Assembly: GCF_014705615.1 (NCBI RefSeq)
Contig: NZ_JACXJA010000044.1
Location: 33,433-97,432, forward strand
Reading direction: 5' to 3'
Source of the DNA: Paenibacillus oceani
GTDB lineage: Bacteria > Bacillota > Bacilli > Paenibacillales > NBRC-103111
Length of the DNA: 64,000 nucleotides
How positions within the stretch are numbered: position 1 is the first letter of the stretch; each line of letters starts with the position of its first letter. The position numbers and the translations under genes are program-made. Shown here piece after piece: positions 1 through 7,672 of this stretch. Under the pieces are notes generated by a model that saw nothing but the letters and a program-made list of their open reading frames with translations, did no database searches and was not told the origin of the DNA.

Positions 1-630
1 CAGATCCGTCAAAAACAGCGAAACCTCGTAAAGCGCATTCCAGATTTGTTCCCTCCGGGCGCTCGTTTCCGGCAGGTTCTCCGCGGTTTCAAGCAGTACT
101 TCCGCGTCATAGTACAGCTGTCTTACGTCTTCTCTGCATAAGGCGATCACCGCTTCCTTCAGCGTTCCGCTGCGGTAATGGCCGAACAAGTCGTTGCACC
201 CGGCGTCGCCCCACAGTCCGATCGTTTCACTCCCCGTTGACGAGGCGCTGACCGGAACTACCCGTTTGCCCGGCCGTCCCAGCGACAAGTCGAACGAGGA
301 ACTGACATTCGTCAGTCCTTGCACGGGAGAGCCTTCCTCGTCTACCAGACCAAGCTCCCCGTTCACATCGATCAACAATACAACATTGCGGCCCCGCCCT
401 TCCTCCGGCACTTTGCCGGCAAAATAAAACCAGGCGCAATCCCACAATTCACCCCACCGCTCTCCGGTGATCAGCTCGATCCTTGTTCCGGACGTCCGCT
501 CCGCATAAACGACCGGTTCCTTCGTCACCCAGGCAGTTACGCTTAATTCGGCCAGCGGTACGTAAATGTGCTTGTCGATTTTATTCAGCATCGCTCTCAT
601 TACATCCGGTTTGAAAGCTTCATACGGCAT
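1..630 (-). CDS. GH38-type alpha-mannosidase, N-terminal part (runs off window start)
   Basis: Partial gene: 210 codons stay open from the ATG at 630 to base 1, so the C-terminal part lies outside the window. Upstream of the ATG is AAGGGGGA at good spacing. The protein begins MPYEAFKPDVMRAMLNKIDK and contains ERWGELWDCAWFYF followed by LLIDVNGELGLVDEEG. This arrangement is typical of the N-terminal beta domain that precedes the catalytic (alpha/beta)7 domain in bacterial GH38 alpha-mannosidases. There is no signal peptide, so a cytoplasmic enzyme trimming imported mannosides is expected. The catalytic Asp cannot be seen because it is beyond the edge. The family call rests on the N-terminal domain only. 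Confidence 0.6.
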   Translation of the reverse strand, partial: MPYEAFKPDVMRAMLNKIDKHIYVPLAELSVTAWVTKEPVVYAERTSGTRIELITGERWGELWDCAWFYFAGKVPEEGRGRNVVLLIDVNGELGLVDEEGSPVQGLTNVSSSFDLSLGRPGKRVVPVSASSTGSETIGLWGDAGCNDLFGHYRSGTLKEAVIALCREDVRQLYYDAEVLLETAENLPETSARREQIWNALYEVSLFLTDL

Positions 631-1386
631 CGTTTCGGTCCCCCTTGCCGGCAATCGGCTTTTCGCTCACGCAATAATACGCCGTTCTCTCGAACGATTC
701 GCGCGGTATGCATAACCGCAGCCTGATGATACCACGGAACCGATTGACTCCGGCTACGGACTTCTTGCATTTTGCAACTGGCGGGAGGCCCGGACACCCC
801 CCTTATTCGTCTACCTCCTTCCCATGAGCAAGGGTCACAAGGCCCAGATACCACGATGAATGTTCCTGCGACACGTTCCGACTAGAAAAGAAGAACCGTC
901 AGGGGAACGTCCGGACGGTCCTTTGACGTGCAAACCCAAACGTATGCGCGTGGAAGGGAATGGGTTCTTCGCTCCAGCCGCTCGCCCTCAGGTAGTGCTG
1001 TCTTCATAACTGTGTTATGATGGCTAACGAACCCACCATTCGTTATCAGAGCCGAATGCGGGCGTTTGAATTTGTAACGAACTCTTGTATGATTATTCCC
1101 GCAAATCGGATCGTTTTTTTCCACTTTCGGTCCGATAACGATCCCTGGATTCGTTAAGTCTGGATTGACGTCGTTTTTCAGCGATAAGCACGATCCGATT
1201 CGTTAGTCATCGAACCTGAGTATATGTTCACTAACGCCAAGTAAGGAAACCCTTTCCTTCACTTTAGTACGGTAAAGAACTTAAACTTTCTGGAAAATTT
1301 AAACAAACGCCGGAGAAATCATTCCCCGACGCTCCTTCATGCACAGCTCCCTGCTACGTCCGGCCCTGTACAACTCACAATCCGCC
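631..1386. other. Intergenic region with repeated TTCGTTA/TAACGAA heptamers
   Basis: No convincing gene is visible on either strand. Positions 1025-1205 hold five copies of TTCGTTA or its complement, at 1025, 1039, 1075, 1150 and 1199. The first two form a perfect inverted repeat with 7-bp arms and a 7-bp loop (1025-1045). Short open frames here have no ribosome binding site or family resemblance. Confidence 0.5.
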
Positions 1387-1839
1387 CTACAAATCCTGCG
1401 ACAATCGCACCATATCCGTCACCTGGATGCCGTTCTCGAATAAAGGTTCCTCATAATGCCGCAGGAAAAAGTCGCGGTCGATCCCGACCATACGGAATCC
1501 GCACTTCTGGTACAACGCCAACTGATCGACGCTGGAATTGCCGGTGCCGACTTCAATCGTCTGATACCCTTCTTCTCTTGCCTGCCAAACCGCATGCCGG
1601 ACAAGCTGCTTGCCGATCCCTTTCCCCTGATGCTCTTCGCGGACGGATACGTTGACCAGTTCCACCGTCGCCGGCCTCGTAGGCAGCAGCACGTACACGC
1701 CGACGATTTCGCCGGAATCGACCGCGACATAACTTGTTCCTCTCTGCAAATAACGTTCAACCAGCTGTTTGGAAGGGTCTGCATTCAACAGCAGCTCCAT
1801 AGGCGGTTGTTCGCCTTCCCCCAACATTCGAATATCCAT
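1387..1839 (-). CDS. GNAT family N-acetyltransferase
   Basis: 150 residues, a normal size for a single-domain GNAT acyl-CoA N-acetyltransferase. The acetyl-CoA motif A is REEHQGKGIGKQLV (about residues 87-100), preceded by the beta strand ATVELVNVSV and followed by GYQTIEVGTGNSS and LALYQKCGFRMVG, the usual motif B region. The substrate cannot be predicted. The start ATG at 1839 has AAAGGAG upstream. It lies 39 bp after the stop of the AraC-type gene on the same strand, so the two are probably cotranscribed. Cytoplasmic. Confidence 0.85.
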   Translation of the reverse strand: MDIRMLGEGEQPPMELLLNADPSKQLVERYLQRGTSYVAVDSGEIVGVYVLLPTRPATVELVNVSVREEHQGKGIGKQLVRHAVWQAREEGYQTIEVGTGNSSVDQLALYQKCGFRMVGIDRDFFLRHYEEPLFENGIQVTDMVRLSQDL

Positions 1840-1878
1840 CCTAATCTCCTTTCCTGGTCCTATCTCTATCCAAGCTCG

Positions 1879-2705
1879 TTACTCGTGATGGCTGGCGCCA
1901 CCCGCCCCCATAGCGCGAATATACTCTTCCGGCGACCGTCCGAGCACCGCTTTGAAATCTTTGATGAAATGAGCTTGGTCGTAATAACCCAGATCCACCG
2001 ACAGCTTGGCCCAATCCGGAATCAGCCCCTTCTCCATCTGCATCGCCGCTTCGTGCAGCCGATACCGCTGAATGACCCATTTCGGGGTAACCCCACGTAC
2101 TTATCGAACAGCCGCTGAATCGTACGTTTGTTGCACCCGAAGCGCGACACGACATCGTCCACCTTCGTAATCGCCCGTTCCCGCTCAATCGTCTCGACGA
2201 TCCGGCATGCCAGATCGAGACTGTCATCCGCCTGCGGCAGCCTTTCACGAAAAAACCGTTCCGCCGCCTCCACAACCCCGGCGTCATCAGCCGCCGACAA
2301 GACGTTTTCCTCGACGGGCCGGGCGTCGCAGCCGAACACTTCCCCGAAACGGACGGAACGGCCGGTCAGCCCGGATACGGGGGATCGCCAGAACGGATAA
2401 AAGCCGCCGGGCTTAAACATGACCCCCAGCACCATTCCCTGGTCGTACAGCAGTTGGGAAGATGTTTGTAAAGGAATGCCGTAAATCCGCGTGTTTTCTT
2501 TCTCAAATACAAGATTGACATTCGGATGCGATAAGACGACTTGCCGGTAAGGCGGTTCTCCTCGCAAATCCCATCGCGCCACCCAATACCGCAGAATAAA
2601 CGGCGCAAGCTCCGGCGAGGGAGCATGGCGGGTGATAAGAAATTTATGCTTGCCCGCTTCCTGATTCAAAATGCCCTTGCCGGAATGGTCCACGTTCGAC
2701 TGCAT
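1879..2705 (-). pseudogene. AraC-family regulator with DUF6597-type N-terminus, frameshifted
   Basis: The ATG at 2705 follows GGAGGAGCAGGT. The N-terminal part (HAPSPELAPFILRYWVARW, HPNVNLVFE) resembles the effector domain of AraC regulators with a DUF6597 module. The first DNA-binding helix region (VVSRFGCNKRTIQRLFDKYV) is in frame. Just after FDKYVG, at a C4 run at 2091-2094 (G4 in the gene), the frame is lost. One extra G restores VTPKWVIQRYRLHEAAMQM and the second helix (LGYYDQAHFIKDFKAVLG), ending at TAA 1879. The downstream part is well preserved, so the lesion is recent or a sequencing error. The gene is divergent from the SRPBCC gene at 2871, a plausible target. Confidence 0.8.
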
Positions 2706-2870
2706 ACCTGCTCCTCCCCGCTCTTCCGTCCTCATCCGGTGATGAGGAGCGCTGTCGCGTTTTTACAATACAGCCTGTATGGGGCTGCTCTATGATGTAC
2801 ATTATCAAACGGATAGCGGATCGTGCAACGGATCTGCCCTTCGAATCCGTATAAGGAGGCCGAATCGCCA

Positions 2871-3320
2871 ATGGAACAAACATTTATCACGTATATAGGA
2901 GCGATACCCGAACACATTTGGGACATTCTTACGAAGCCGGAGTATGTGAAGCAAATCTTTTTTGGCAGCATCCTCCAATCCACGTTCGAGCCGGGAAGCT
3001 CCTTCCAATACGTCGGTCCGGGAAGCGACGGCGAAGAAACGGTTCACGTATACGGCACCGTGCTCGTATTCGAGCCTTACCGGCTGATGAGTTTTCTGGA
3101 GCATCCGGGACCGTCCTACTACGCCAATCACGCCGAGCTGGAATCGAGAATTACAATGACGCTCGAAACGGTCGGCGACTGCACCAAACTGGTGCTCGTC
3201 AACGATCAATGGACGGCCAACCACCCGTCTCAAGCCAAAACGCCGGAATCGTGGCCGATTGTGCTGAGCAATATTAAAACGTTGGCGGAGACGGGCAAGA
3301 CTTTGAATTTGGGCCGGTAA
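2871..3320 (+). CDS. SRPBCC (AHSA1/START-like) domain protein
   Basis: 149 residues from ATG 2871, preceded by AAGGAGG. The sequence follows the SRPBCC pattern: TYIGAIPEHIWDILTKPEYVKQIFF at the N-terminus, a central VHVYGTVLVFEPYRLMSF and a C-terminal helix SWPIVLSNIKTLAETGKTL. Members of this fold bind hydrophobic ligands; in Firmicutes they are often encoded next to ArsR or AraC regulators. Here the neighbour is a divergent AraC-type gene 165 bp away. No catalytic residue can be pointed to and the ligand is unknown. Confidence 0.8.
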   Translation: MEQTFITYIGAIPEHIWDILTKPEYVKQIFFGSILQSTFEPGSSFQYVGPGSDGEETVHVYGTVLVFEPYRLMSFLEHPGPSYYANHAELESRITMTLETVGDCTKLVLVNDQWTANHPSQAKTPESWPIVLSNIKTLAETGKTLNLGR

Positions 3321-3346
3321 TTATCGCTATTGAAGACACTTTTATA

Positions 3347-3388
3347 AGAAGCTTCCTTCCCATTTTGTGGAGGGAGCTTCTTTTTTTA
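3347..3388 (+). terminator. Rho-independent terminator after SRPBCC gene
   Basis: AGAAGCTTCCTTCC, an 8-base loop, then GGAGGGAGCTTCT followed by a run of T residues. It lies 27 bp after the SRPBCC stop codon. Confidence 0.85.
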
Positions 3389-3566
3389 ATATCTATTTCC
3401 CAGTCTTTATGTTTATTTGAGCCTAGACACTTATTGATTGCTGCTATTTTGCATAAGCGAGAATCTATATTTCAACGTAACTCATGTTCCATAAACAAAC
3501 TAATAATGGTATTATTTAGGTTATAAATATACTCATGAGTTCTATTTAATAAAGGCGGTTGACCCT

Positions 3567-4442
3567 ATGAACATCCAAATCAAAAACTTGAGCAAGAAAT
3601 ACGGCAATCACCATGCGCTATCGCAACTTAACCTGTCAATCGGCTCCGGCATGTTCGGATTGCTGGGACCTAACGGCACCGGGAAGACGACTCTGATGAA
3701 AATACTCGCGACTTTACAAGCGCCTTCAAGTGGCGAAGTCCGATTCGGAGAGCTGCTTCTCGGCAAAGACGATCATGAAATTCGCAAAGTAGTCGGATAT
3801 TTGCCACAGCATTTCGGACTTTATGAACGATTAACCGGGGAGGAGTTTCTCGATTATATCGCCATTCTGAAAGGAATCAGACATCCTGTTCACAGAAAAA
3901 AACAAATCGACGCCGTGCTGGAGGAAGTAAATTTAGCCGATAAGCGGAAATTCAAGATCAGGACGTATTCCGGAGGAATGCGTCAACGAGTCGGCATCGC
4001 TCAGGCACTGCTAGGAAATCCACAAATTATTATTACGGACGAGCCTACGGTCGGACTCGATCCAGAGGAGCGAATCCGGTTTCGAAACATGCTCGGCGAG
4101 CTAAGCGTCGACCGGATCGTACTTTTGTCCACTCATATAGTCGGCGATATCGAAACCAGCTGCACAGAGCTGGCGATTATGCACGCGGGAAACGTCTTGT
4201 TCCAGGGACAGCCAGAGACTCTTCTCGACCGGATGGAGGGCAAAGTATGGACGACTATCGTAAACAAACAAGAATCGGCCGAAATTCGTTCGAAGAAAAA
4301 CTTTCTATCCCAGCGTACCGTTCAGAACGGTTATGAACTCCGGGTTTTATCCGACGAAACTCCAATCGGGCAAGCGGTTTTGGCATCGCCAAATCTAGAA
4401 GACGCTTACATGGCTCTCATAGGAGGTCATTCTATTGAGTGA
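3567..4442 (+). CDS. ABC transporter ATP-binding protein
   Basis: 291 residues, the length of drug- or bacitracin-type ABC ATPases. Walker A is GPNGTGKTT (residues 34-42), the Q-loop region is VGYLPQHFGLYERLT, the signature is YSGGMRQRVGIAQ and Walker B is IIITDEPTVGLD, with the switch His in LLSTHIV. It energises the permeases encoded by the next two genes; its stop overlaps the start of the 4435 gene by 8 bp. The ribosome binding site is AAAGGCGG. The region has a lower GC content than its surroundings, which suggests transfer. The direction and substrate of transport are not evident. Confidence 0.9.
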   Translation: MNIQIKNLSKKYGNHHALSQLNLSIGSGMFGLLGPNGTGKTTLMKILATLQAPSSGEVRFGELLLGKDDHEIRKVVGYLPQHFGLYERLTGEEFLDYIAILKGIRHPVHRKKQIDAVLEEVNLADKRKFKIRTYSGGMRQRVGIAQALLGNPQIIITDEPTVGLDPEERIRFRNMLGELSVDRIVLLSTHIVGDIETSCTELAIMHAGNVLFQGQPETLLDRMEGKVWTTIVNKQESAEIRSKKNFLSQRTVQNGYELRVLSDETPIGQAVLASPNLEDAYMALIGGHSIE

Positions 4443-6594
4443 ATGGCTCTACATGCTTCGAATCGAGCTTCGCCTCCTTCTGCGCGGAATTACATTTCAA
4501 ATTGCAATAGCTTTAGCGATCGGTTACGGTATTTTGATCTATGTAACGGTGGAAGATTTGGCGAAAATCGTCCATTGGGGATACTTTATAAGACAGTTCC
4601 AATACTGGTTTTTGTTCCCCATAACGATGATTGCACTCGTATCGAGCGTTTATAAAGCGAGAGAGGACCAAACAACAGGAGTCGCCCAACTGCTGCTTAG
4701 CCTTCCTTATTCCAGCTCGAAACGGATTAGTGCCAAACTGACTGCCATCCTGCTGCCCTTCTTACTTGTATCGGCAATTCCCGTTGTCATTTGGCTGACT
4801 GCCCGAGTGGACATATCGCCGGCCGAACGTCTGTACATAGCGGGTCTGCTTGCTTCGGCAGCTATCCCTTTAGGCTTTATCGTTTGCGCCGGTTTTGTAA
4901 CCGGTTACGCGACTAAAGGCCGGGTCGCTTACGTAGCTGCACTTCTGATCTGGTGTGCGTTCAGCCCGATCGGGCTGATGGTTTATTACCCGGCGATCCC
5001 GGTTGCAGTCCGGGATTTTCTGAACGTATTTGTTCCGTTCGGCTATTACATGGAGTACTTCGCCGGGTTTATCAAAGACGTCACCTTCTGGCTGTATCGC
5101 GTCTTTTATTTCGCTTTGGCAGCCTCCTTCGTCCTTTTGACCATTGTGCTAGTACGACGAAAACGCAAAGAGGTCGACAGGTTTTGGATCCCCGTCACCT
5201 CTCTAGTACTTGCTCTCTCCCTTACCTTCGGAACGGGAGCTGCCTTCTTCCGATTTCAACAATCAAGGATGTTAGCTTCTGTTCTTGAAGCGGAGCGGAT
5301 TAAAGCCGATGAGCTCCTTTTACCCAACCAGCCGATGGATGGAAAAATAACACCTCTGCCCGCTTACCGGGTGAACCGTTATGACATCGATGCAAGTTAT
5401 CGGGATGACGAGATGGATTTTCAGGTCAAAATGATCGTAGCACCAAAGGGGCAGCAGCCTGTCACACAATTGGAATTCACTCTATGGGACCAGCTCGACC
5501 TTGCATCGGTCCAAGTGAACGGGCTAGCAGTCGATTATGATCGTGAGCGTAATTTTATCGCCATTCCTCTTGCATCGCCGCTAAGTCCAAACGTCAAAGC
5601 GGACATCGTTATGACCTATCGTGGAAAAATAGACGAGTGGCGGCCGATGCGGCCGTATCGCCAAACGTATGAAGTGTTGGCGCCTCTTTATACGGCAAAC
5701 AGGAACAAACTTTTACTGCCGAGTCACATCGCTTGGTATCCGCTTCCCGGCAAAGTGGTGGCACATCAATCGTTCCAACAGCACGACTTTATCCGAAGCG
5801 AGGTAATTACGAACGACGATTTTGAAACAATATACTCGTTTATCTACCCGGCTCAATTTCTAGTAACGGTCCATTATCCGGAAACTCTCCAAATGGAAAG
5901 CAATTTACGGAAAATTAGCCGAGAGGTGCTCAACGGGACTCAATCGGTCCAATTTGAAGGATCGGCCGTATATGGAGTTTCCTTGCTGGGCGGCAGCCTG
6001 AAAACGATCGTGTATGAGACGCCTGATCTAAAAGTAAAGGCGATTGCAAACAGCTTAATCTCCACTAGTCATATGGAACAATTCGCTAAGAGTTATCACC
6101 AGTTGGCAATGGAACTGTCGCGTATAATGCAACATCCGATACCGGATAAAGAAATTACTCTCGTCATCATAGACAACGCAACCACCAGCGACTTTGTACG
6201 GCAAACAGATTCAATCGTCAAGGTAAGCAAAACTGCAATAGCGGAAGCGTCATTTGATGAAGCATCACCTGTCGCAAAATATATATTTATCAACTTGCTT
6301 AGCATGAACATAAGCGAGCAAACATCGGCCAATAGCCCGGTATCCGGAGACAATCAAAATTTATGGTCTTATTTGCTTAAAGATTATTTAACACACAAGG
6401 ACTCGCCTCCTTTCCGTCTAGCCGAAACCGGGGATAGGGTTCACAAAACTATGAGTGAATCACTCCAAAAAATCGAGGCCTATATGAATACTCATTCCAA
6501 CGAACAGATCGAGGCGATGATTCGCCGGTTGCACCAAGCTATTCGCAACAAACCTCTGGAAACCGTCGATGTAACTACAATACTGAAGAAATAG
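4435..6594 (+). CDS. ABC-2 type permease with large M1-aminopeptidase-like extracytoplasmic domain
   Basis: 719 residues, more than twice the length of an ordinary ABC-2 permease. Residues 1-270 hold about six membrane segments (for example FQIAIALAIGYGILIYV and LLPFLLVSAIPVVIWLTA). After a further segment near 255-272 comes a soluble part of about 440 residues (LLLPNQPMDGKI onward). Its early portion (QLEFTLWDQLDLASVQVNG, DIVMTYRGKI) resembles the N-terminal beta domain of M1 peptidases. No HEXXH zinc motif is visible, so it is probably not catalytic. The gene overlaps the ATPase gene and lies 13 bp before the second permease gene. Its start is TTG inside the ATPase reading frame. Confidence 0.75.
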   Translation: MSEWLYMLRIELRLLLRGITFQIAIALAIGYGILIYVTVEDLAKIVHWGYFIRQFQYWFLFPITMIALVSSVYKAREDQTTGVAQLLLSLPYSSSKRISAKLTAILLPFLLVSAIPVVIWLTARVDISPAERLYIAGLLASAAIPLGFIVCAGFVTGYATKGRVAYVAALLIWCAFSPIGLMVYYPAIPVAVRDFLNVFVPFGYYMEYFAGFIKDVTFWLYRVFYFALAASFVLLTIVLVRRKRKEVDRFWIPVTSLVLALSLTFGTGAAFFRFQQSRMLASVLEAERIKADELLLPNQPMDGKITPLPAYRVNRYDIDASYRDDEMDFQVKMIVAPKGQQPVTQLEFTLWDQLDLASVQVNGLAVDYDRERNFIAIPLASPLSPNVKADIVMTYRGKIDEWRPMRPYRQTYEVLAPLYTANRNKLLLPSHIAWYPLPGKVVAHQSFQQHDFIRSEVITNDDFETIYSFIYPAQFLVTVHYPETLQMESNLRKISREVLNGTQSVQFEGSAVYGVSLLGGSLKTIVYETPDLKVKAIANSLISTSHMEQFAKSYHQLAMELSRIMQHPIPDKEITLVIIDNATTSDFVRQTDSIVKVSKTAIAEASFDEASPVAKYIFINLLSMNISEQTSANSPVSGDNQNLWSYLLKDYLTHKDSPPFRLAETGDRVHKTMSESLQKIEAYMNTHSNEQIEAMIRRLHQAIRNKPLETVDVTTILKK

Positions 6595-6607
6595 GCTGGG
6601 ATCGGAT

Positions 6608-7279
6608 ATGATTAAAAATGGACTGTTCAAACGGTATTATTTACACTGGAAAATTGTTAATTCCGGAATCGTCTGGGCTGCTATCGCTTTCGCCATCGCA
6701 ATTGCTGTCGTCTGTTTTTATTTGCCAGAGCTAGGACTAGTAAGGAGGACGGTAACCGTTAAAAATGTTCGGATCGCCTACGAAGTGGCTTCCCCTGTAT
6801 TTTCCATACTTATCTTTTCCCAATTGATGGCCGAGGATATGGAATCGAAAGTGATGATGTGGTTGAAGTCGCTTCCGATTCGTACATGGAGCTTTTTATT
6901 GGAACGCTGGCTGATCGGCATGACACTCGTGCTGCTAGTCTTTACAGTATCCATTCAATTGATCAGTTGGTTTGTTATCACGCTTGATTTTAAACACTTT
7001 ATGTTGTCTATTTTGGCTCCCTCTATGCTGCTCGGACATTTGGCCTTATTGTTAACCGTGCTCGGGAGAAACGGAGTTATCGGCATGGCGGTTCCGTTAT
7101 TTATATGGGTGCTGGATTTACTTACGAACGGAAGGATCTTATTCTCGCTTTATTTGTTTAACGAGAGCTTTCCTAAGTTCGGTATAGACCCGCAATGGAA
7201 CCGGGCGTTGATCTGGGTTTGTGCAGCATCTTTTTTGGTGTTAAGCGTCTTGGCAATGAGCAGGCGTGTTCAGAGGTAA
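6608..7279 (+). CDS. ABC transporter permease, six membrane segments
   Basis: 223 residues, largely hydrophobic with about six predicted membrane segments (AAIAFAIAIAVVCFYLPEL, LIGMTLVLLVFTVSIQLISW, MLLGHLALLLTVLG, GMAVPLFIWVLDLL, ALIWVCAASFLVLSVLAM). The cytoplasmic stretch AEDMESKVMMWLKSLPIRTW resembles the conserved coupling region of ABC-2 permeases. It is the last gene of the three-gene transporter operon, and the terminator hairpin at 7300-7329 follows 20 bp after the stop. Confidence 0.8.
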   Translation: MIKNGLFKRYYLHWKIVNSGIVWAAIAFAIAIAVVCFYLPELGLVRRTVTVKNVRIAYEVASPVFSILIFSQLMAEDMESKVMMWLKSLPIRTWSFLLERWLIGMTLVLLVFTVSIQLISWFVITLDFKHFMLSILAPSMLLGHLALLLTVLGRNGVIGMAVPLFIWVLDLLTNGRILFSLYLFNESFPKFGIDPQWNRALIWVCAASFLVLSVLAMSRRVQR

Positions 7280-7299
7280 TGGATCATTTTATAATCGCA

Positions 7300-7329
7300 A
7301 AACCCGGAGGCTCAATGGCTTCCGGGTTT
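7300..7329. terminator. Hairpin after ABC operon, part of a duplicated segment
   Basis: AAACCCGGAGGCTCA, then ATGGCTTCCGGGTTT. It closely matches the terminator at 17773-17806 (AAAACCCGGAGGC / GCCTCCGGGTTTTT) that ends the LysM nucleotidase gene. It can serve the ABC operon but probably arrived with the duplicated fragment at 7369. Confidence 0.7.
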
Positions 7330-7368
7330 GTCGTTTCTTTCACTACTTCTTACTTTACCTTGCTATTC

Positions 7369-7440
7369 GTCAAGGCAAAACAATCTGTTGATTCGGATAA
7401 ATCCGGTTCGGATTCGTCAATTTGTTCAACTGCTGCAGCA
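7369..7440 (-). pseudogene. Fragment of the LysM nucleotidase gene 3' end (exact 72-bp copy)
   Basis: Bases 7369-7440 are identical to 17824-17895, which encode the C-terminal LysM residues (LLQQLNKLTNPNRIYPNQQI) and the stop codon of the 17825 gene. The terminator-like hairpin beyond the stop is also shared in altered form. Nothing upstream of the fragment is related, so this is a truncated remnant and not a functional gene. Confidence 0.85.
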
Positions 7441-7581
7441 TGGAATCCGCTGTTTACGAGCGTAAACGGAGTCGATTACACGTTCGAGCGGATGGCTGAC
7501 CTGCGGATGGACGTTCGTACGATGCAGAGACAAATCACTTTTGGGCAGGAAAACGTGCTCGCCGGGTTTGACAAACTGTAG
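7441..7581 (+). pseudogene. Possible hemD (uroporphyrinogen-III synthase) fragment
   Basis: On the plus strand, immediately after the 72-bp copy, the frame reads WNPLFTSVNGVDYTFERMAD then MDVRTMQRQITFGQENVL before a TAG stop. The TSxNGVxxxFERxxxxxxDVR pattern is the conserved substrate-cleft segment of uroporphyrinogen-III synthase. The rest of that enzyme is absent and no start is present, so if the match is right this is a decayed fragment. The match is short and was made by eye. Confidence 0.4.
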
Positions 7582-7672
7582 CAGCAGTTCCAGCATCGAC
7601 TCGGCCTGCACGGATTCAGAAAGCTTTAGACGGTGCAACCCTAGCTAACCGCATCGAGCAGCCATAGTCGGT

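Noticed and set aside
882..1124. 80-codon minus-strand frame in the first gap
   Set aside because: It crosses the TTCGTTA repeats, lacks a ribosome site and has no recognisable motif.
4435..6594. Active M1 aminopeptidase domain
   Set aside because: No HEXXH zinc motif is visible in the soluble part, so only a fold-level resemblance is claimed.
7426..7638. 70-codon minus-strand frame in the graveyard region
   Set aside because: It is antisense to the better-supported hemD-like fragment and overlaps the duplicated LysM end only in a different frame.
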